Source of the DNA: Tigriopus japonicus
Taxonomy: Eukaryota; Arthropoda; Copepoda; Harpacticoida; Harpacticidae
Assembly (NCBI GenBank): GCA_010645155.1
Contig: CM021315.1
Location: 5,396,820 to 5,460,819 of the forward strand
DNA: 64,000 nucleotides
Reading direction: 5' to 3'
Shown here: piece after piece, positions 58,601-64,000 of the stretch
Position numbering within the stretch: the first letter of the stretch is position 1
Layout of the letters: each line of letters starts with the position of its first letter
Made by a program: the position numbers and the translations under genes
Notes under the pieces: generated by a model
What the model saw: the letters and a program-made list of their open reading frames with translations, nothing else
Told to the model about the DNA's origin: nothing
Databases searched by the model: none

Positions 58601-60435
58601 AAAACTCCTCATCATACTTTAGATACTTGATTCCGTCCACAAAACCGGGTGGTTCGGCCCTACTCCATTTAAAGTGTAGGAGGTGTGTCCCGGCCCTGCG
58701 TTCGAAGTGCATGCGTGCTTGATTTATGTTCATTTTACACTTGTAAACCCAGATCATGAACTAGGACGACGACCAAGCGATGTTGGGTGGCTGTTGCTGA
58801 TGATAAACGGATCTCGTGGTTGTCGCTCTTTTGGGGAGTATGTGGGCTGGTAAATTATTACGAATCTGTCCAGAATAGGCTTAGAAACATAATTCAAGTG
58901 TCCGTAACAGCATCAGGAAGCCGGGCCCACTGTTCTCTTCTAAAATCTTGGGGGTCGACTCGATCGGATTTCACGGGAGTGTTTTTGAAGCATTTTTTGA
59001 GTGGAATGCGGAGCATTTTTCCCATATCATTCCCAACCATTCGACCCAATTGACTGACTGGATAGAGGAGTGCATTGCCGATGTGGATGATTTATGCCCG
59101 GACAACCTTGAGTCTGAACCCCACATAGCACAATAATAGATATTTTATTGTGTTCAGTTCATTGACTGGTTTCACGGAATTAGTCGCGCGCCATTAATTT
59201 TCCTGCGATTCCCATTAACATTCCACTGCAAATTTAACCAGGGCGACTGCATTTTCACTTCCAAAGGATGCTCCGTTGATTCATTCCCTCTGGAATCCTT
59301 TCCATGGGCCTGAAATGTCTAGTTACCTTTCGTGGTGAAATATACACAAACTACTTAATGACCAGCAATGATGACATTAGAAATTAAGACGATTATTCTA
59401 TATAGCCAAGAGAGTTGTGATTCGGGCGTTTCCACCTGCCCATTATTGACACGTCTACAATGTGTGGGAAAATTGGCTGCTATTTAGCACCTTTGTGTTG
59501 GAAAACGAACACATTGATTACTTTTGAGTATGCCCCTGAAGGAATCCGAGATACCAATCCAAAGTTGAAATTGGATGGAAGGAAGTTCGGGAGGGCAAAT
59601 CGGAACAACTTTTGACTGTTGCGTGTGGATGTGGAGTAAAGTACATCTCATGACTTTGAGACTTTAATCGGCTTTTTGACATACTCGTTGAGCTTCGCAA
59701 ATATGCAACTGACATCAAAGTGGTTGACGACTTGCATACGAAAGGGCGCAAATACTTTATGGTGGCATTACTTGTTAAAAAAAGGAAGGCGAAGGATGCT
59801 GTTGAAAAGGCCTTGACATGGTCTTGCAAATATTTCTTGTTGACACCATTGCTTCAATACCAAATCGAAGCAAGACGAGGGTGAGAAAGACACGACCAGA
59901 AAACAATCAATTCAAGTTCAAGTGTAAAGCTTGTCGAATGCTCTCGATAGCATGTGTGTGATGAAATGAATTCATCGTTACTAAACTTAAGTTATTCCAT
60001 TTATGGACCATCTTGCATCTCGAGCGACCAAGCAATCGCACTGTTAATACATATGCCAAGTATGTCTTTGATGATCTCGCTGATATTTGGTTGATGCATT
60101 TAGCAAATCACATTTGCGTTCAAAGCCATTGCTCTCCATTAGGCGATAAATCATGTTGCTAAATGCCAGTAGTTTCTTGATTTTATTTCTTCGTCTTCCA
60201 GCTCGTTGCCGGAGCCATCATGATCTTGGTGGGAAAAGCAAAATTGAACACGAGGAAGACATTGGACACATGCCACAAATGGAACAAAATCCTTTTCTTC
60301 CTCTCGTTTATTGTGGCAGCCCTGAATGTGGTCGTATCAGTGTTGCTCTCGCCAATCGGACCTAATGGCAATCCTGGACAGGGTCTCCAAACCGTCGGTA
60401 ACACCACAGCATTTAATCAATCGACGAACAATTAA
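55654..60435 (+). CDS. Ninjurin, two exons
   Basis: Exon 1 (55654-55941) and exon 2 (60202-60435) join in phase 0 and give 173 aa, slightly longer than vertebrate NINJ1 (152). Ninjurins are small plasma-membrane proteins that mediate cell adhesion; NINJ1 oligomerises through amphipathic helices to rupture membranes during lytic cell death. Residues 1-35 are acidic and extracellular. The conserved amphipathic helix GKTLTTGVMDMALLVSNAGQ (about 44-64) is followed by TM1, which spans the exon join (SAFAAGLLIICLIIQ|LVAGAIMILVG), a basic loop (KAKLNTRKTLDTCHKWNK) and TM2 (ILFFLSFIVAALNVVVSVLL). The fit to the family is full length. The 4260-bp intron is by far the longest seen in the window. Confidence 0.93.
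55942..60201 (+). other. Ninjurin intron, 4.26 kb
   Basis: Donor CAG|GTAAGA, acceptor CGTCTTCCAG|CTC. Unlike the surrounding regions it shows no copy of the MITE or retroelement families seen elsewhere. Frames inside (for example 57124-57484, 58787-59136) have no recognisable domain. Nothing supported was found. Confidence 0.7.
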
Positions 60436-63400
60436 CCTGGATATGTGTATGTGAGAACTCGTATGTGATTGCAAATTTTATGAATACAAACCCGAGACCG
60501 AGTTGATGGTCATGGGAAGCGATTGTTGTTGTCCATTGTTGGCGTGTCACCCTGGCGTCACCTGACCGTGACTGTGAATAAGCAGATCGTTCGGGTGACA
60601 TTTGGGGCCCATTGTTAGGGCTCATTTCAAAAGGATGGTCGCTCAAGAACCAAAGAGGATCCGCGAGTTCAAAAATGAAGTCATATTCAACTGGCCAATC
60701 CGCCAATTAGGTTCTTTGTGGGGCAAGATATGCAAGATTGCGCGTTGCAGATGAACTGGCCAGATACGCATTCGTCCTAAAGAATGCCGAGCCAACTTAC
60801 ACTAAGTTATTCTAAGGTGGCCTTTGATTTCATCCCTCCAATTGTCATACTCCATTTTCAATGCCAATCCACCACCACGCAAGCAATTTGAACTTGACAG
60901 TTCCGGATTTGACTTTCTGAATGGTTTGGGGTGTCAATGGAGAAGGCATATTTGTTCAGATTGGGAAAATTTGGAAAACCATTTCCGAGATCTTGCATTT
61001 GAAGTAGTAGTTATTGTGCTGGTGTTGATCCTTTGAACTCTGCTGCCCCCAGAAAGACTTGACTATCGAAAATCCAATTTTAGAGCAGATGTCAAAACAA
61101 CCTACCCTCATCATTGCCATCATCACCATCATCATCAACAACAACAGCAACAGCGTCTATCCCATTCTCCTTCAACTTGGCTATCCCTACCCACTCACAA
61201 TGACTCAAAAACGAATCCAAGTCTGGATTGACATGTAAGAAGGAGAATGTATGATATACCAGAGCTTTTCAATGAAAAACGCCCATAAAAATTGGGATCT
61301 CTTGGATATTTTATTTGATGCCGCTCTTCTCAAAGAGTATTCAATTGATAGTAAGGTGGGGTTGTATTTGATTGAAAATGAAAAGGCTCCGAGGCCTAAT
61401 CTTCTTGGACTTGGGGTCACTCCAAGGCGTGTTTTTTGCCGCAAGGCAAAAAATCGTCCATCAATGTGGTAAATAGCAAACCCAATTGATCTGCTTGTCG
61501 CAAACCAGAGGACTGTGAATGTAAGGCTGATCAATCATGAATCCGCACTTATCTAGTCACATCAACCCAATCGCTTCAAAGGTAGCCCTACCAAGGACCT
61601 TATTGTGGCAATAGATCGACCGTGTTTTTGAATACAGCCCCTCGAGTTCAAATTTGGTTGATCAAGTGCAGAACAATCGAATTCGTACACGATATGTGTT
61701 TGCCTTGGATTGTTGCCGCTACGAGATTGATTTGACTGATCTCCAAGGAACGGTGTGATTAGATCCCATGGACATTTTCCGCTTGATATCGCATGTCGAT
61801 AATTACCCCTGAATCCCTTATTGGTGGTGATGAATGTCATCCAGGGTCACGATGATAATGGTACCTTTCAAATGTTCTCGATTGCTTCCAGGAGGAGACC
61901 ACGTGTGCGTACAGAAATTGACATCTCTAGAGAGTGCGAGGACAGAGTTCGATGGTGTAGTATGGTTCCGGAATCCGGTTTAGATTGTCTCGCGGTATAA
62001 ATTTACTTATATCAGCGGTGTGGGAGGAACATTTTGTTGGAACCAAGATGCTTTTAGCTTGCTTTGTTATTACTTTTTGGAGGCGAACTCATCAGGGTTT
62101 CCCACCAACATTGTGTATTCGGGTTTGGGAAGTGCTGGAAACGAGGTGCTTGACGAAAATCTAATTCTGTACGGGAAATGTAACTTTGCCAGCATATTTG
62201 GCGTCATTGCCCGAGCTCTTTGGAAAATGCGCCAAGTTCGAAATGTTCAAAGTCAAGGAGAGGAGAAATAACATTTGGTTTAAATATTCATATGCCAACA
62301 ATCCAGATAATAAATACGCTTGCCTCGAAATTGTCCATTGAAGACATCTGGCTTGCCCACTGAACAATGAACATGACAATGTGTGTAAAATCTCAGTGTA
62401 TGGATAGAAATCCTCGGCCCCTCCATTCATGATTTGGTGGCTCCGAAGAAAATAAGTCAAAGTCAATTTAAGGAAAGTGTTTCTAAACTTGAACCATGCC
62501 TGACATTGAACTTGAAAATAGCGTGTTCAATCCAGATCCTCTCTTTCTCTGTTGTTCTTTCTGCGTATTCGAGCGAGTGTGAGAGTAGTAAATTTTATGT
62601 TTTTATTTGACGGAATGGATAGAAGCTTCACCAGTCATCTGGTTGTCTTGGCAAACTTTGCGTCGTGTTGAGCGTTCGTGCAAGTTGCCCCAAGAAATCA
62701 AGATGGATGTGCTTGAACCTCGTTTTGAATAATCCTACATGCCTCGAAATGCATTGCAGAGACACCCAAAATGGGAGTAGTTAATAGCCAATTAAACCTC
62801 AAAGCCTCGTTGGCTTCGCTTGGTTGGATGGATGGTTGATGTTGTTTTCAAGACGAAGCCTTCCCCAATCCGCGCCCAAATTGTTGTTGCATTGGAACTT
62901 CTGGAAGTACGTTGAACACTTGTGACTTGAGAGTACAGTTGATGAGGACGTTCCTAATTGCATTCACAAACAAAAAAAAGAACGAGTATTATCCACGTTT
63001 GGAACTCCAAGAATGTACCTAGAAAGGAATTTGAGCGGAGGAAGCGTTGAAAATGTACCTATTCTTGGGCTAAAACCACTAAACAAAGCGCTCATTAGTC
63101 GTTGGGCGAGTTGGATCGAATCATTTTTGAATTATGAGCTGTTAAAGCTACTACCTCAAAAGCCAGAGCCAAACAATCTTTATGGAAAGGCGCCAAATTC
63201 AATTCGAGTCGTCCAAAAATTAGCTCACTCTTAATGCCGATGGCCCGATCTGATAAGGAGACCGGAAAAAGTGTATTTTATCATAAAGCCGCCATGAGTG
63301 TCATTTATTTAATCCCGACCCCTCCGGCTCTTCAAATCTGGTCAATCTTGATGTCAAGACAAGACAGTAAACGTAGTATTGTGTGAGAGATTGAATTTTG

Positions 63401-64000
63401 TGGGACAAAACAATTGAATCGTTGTTGTTGATTCGGTGGTCCTCCATAAAAAAGTCTCCTTCAAAATACAATCACTTGGCTCTTTTCCAAAGTGAAAAAG
63501 GGGTTTTGAGCAATTGGCCAGAATCGTGGCAATAACGCTTTAAAGCCAAAACGGCGAAAGTTGGATGATTCTGTCCGAAAATTACTAGGTGGCTCAATCT
63601 CCACAAAGAGCCTTTTCACGGGTAGCAAAAACTCAAGACTCATCGTGGTGGTGATGGTAGAGTGTGTGTTTTTTGCTGCTAAATCTCGAATGTAAATATG
63701 ACTTCAAGTGGTTGTGAGTAATTGAGTGACACGGTAGCGGTTTAATCTCATCTTCTCCCTCTGACAATCAAGGTTGTTCCATTGTACTGCTACTGTAATG
63801 AATGAACATTCGTCGATCTGTGGAATTCGCTTTTGCAATTTCTATTCCCATCGGTGTCAAGATTACTTTGCAATCGAGTAGCCAGATAGCCATCTTAATA
63901 TGCATCCCTGTTTTTCTAACGCGTCTCGCAGAACATTCTCAGCCGCTCATTGCAGACTGCACAATACGTAGCAGGTCAAGGATCTGAATTGCCTCTCGTT
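60436..64000. other. Gene-free stretch to the window end
   Basis: I see no exon with a family match. A trinucleotide-rich tract (CATCAT/CAACAA, about 61108-61152) is present. Open frames are short and overlap on both strands. Confidence 0.5.

Overview
The window is eukaryotic nuclear DNA. It has spliced genes with GT..AG introns, animal-type proteins (cullin-4, flotillin, MKS1, ninjurin, CCDC149, COA1), a divergent ionotropic receptor of the protostome type, and many non-LTR and hAT/Tc1-like mobile elements. Several introns are only about 60 bases long. My best guess is a crustacean, perhaps a copepod, but the sequence alone does not fix the species. There is one assembly gap (N run 47667-47738).

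Layout. 1-9290 is a mobile-element graveyard: the frameshifted ORF1/ORF2 of a CR1/jockey-like non-LTR retrotransposon (1-3299), a broken mariner/Tc1 transposase on the minus strand (about 3410-4263), and a second, 5'-truncated non-LTR element (about 4645-9290). The second retroelement is split by a 233-bp hAT-type MITE and by a 1.9-kb inverted-repeat element. The 1.9-kb element itself carries a 0.66-kb foldback element and an antisense 3' end of the same retroelement. 9291-16921 has no recognisable gene. It holds a 3.3-kb non-autonomous hAT element with 10-bp repeat arrays at its ends, a smaller hAT MITE inside it, and one copy of a MITE family whose second copy lies at 36760.

16922-36168 is the main gene block. 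It contains an ionotropic receptor (minus, at least five exons, with a hAT transposase fossil in an intron), CCDC149 (plus), a single-exon flotillin (minus), MKS1 (plus, three exons) and CUL4 (minus, two exons). CCDC149/flotillin and MKS1/CUL4 are convergent pairs; flotillin/MKS1 is divergent. 36169-48792 is repeat-rich, with long-TIR elements, hAT and TA-type MITEs, and one possible membrane-protein ORF. 48793-50825 holds a tightly spaced pair: a COA1-like mitochondrial assembly factor and an unrecognised 390-aa disordered protein. 50826-55490 holds more repeats, including a third copy of the retroelement 3' end. 55654-60435 is a ninjurin gene split by a 4.26-kb intron. Nothing is recognised from 60436 to the end.

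The genes do not form one pathway: ciliary transition zone (MKS1), ubiquitin ligase scaffold (CUL4), membrane microdomains (flotillin), cytochrome oxidase assembly (COA1), membrane rupture/adhesion (ninjurin) and chemosensation (ionotropic receptor). The most notable content is the dense set of non-autonomous DNA transposons whose exact target-site duplications can be read by eye.
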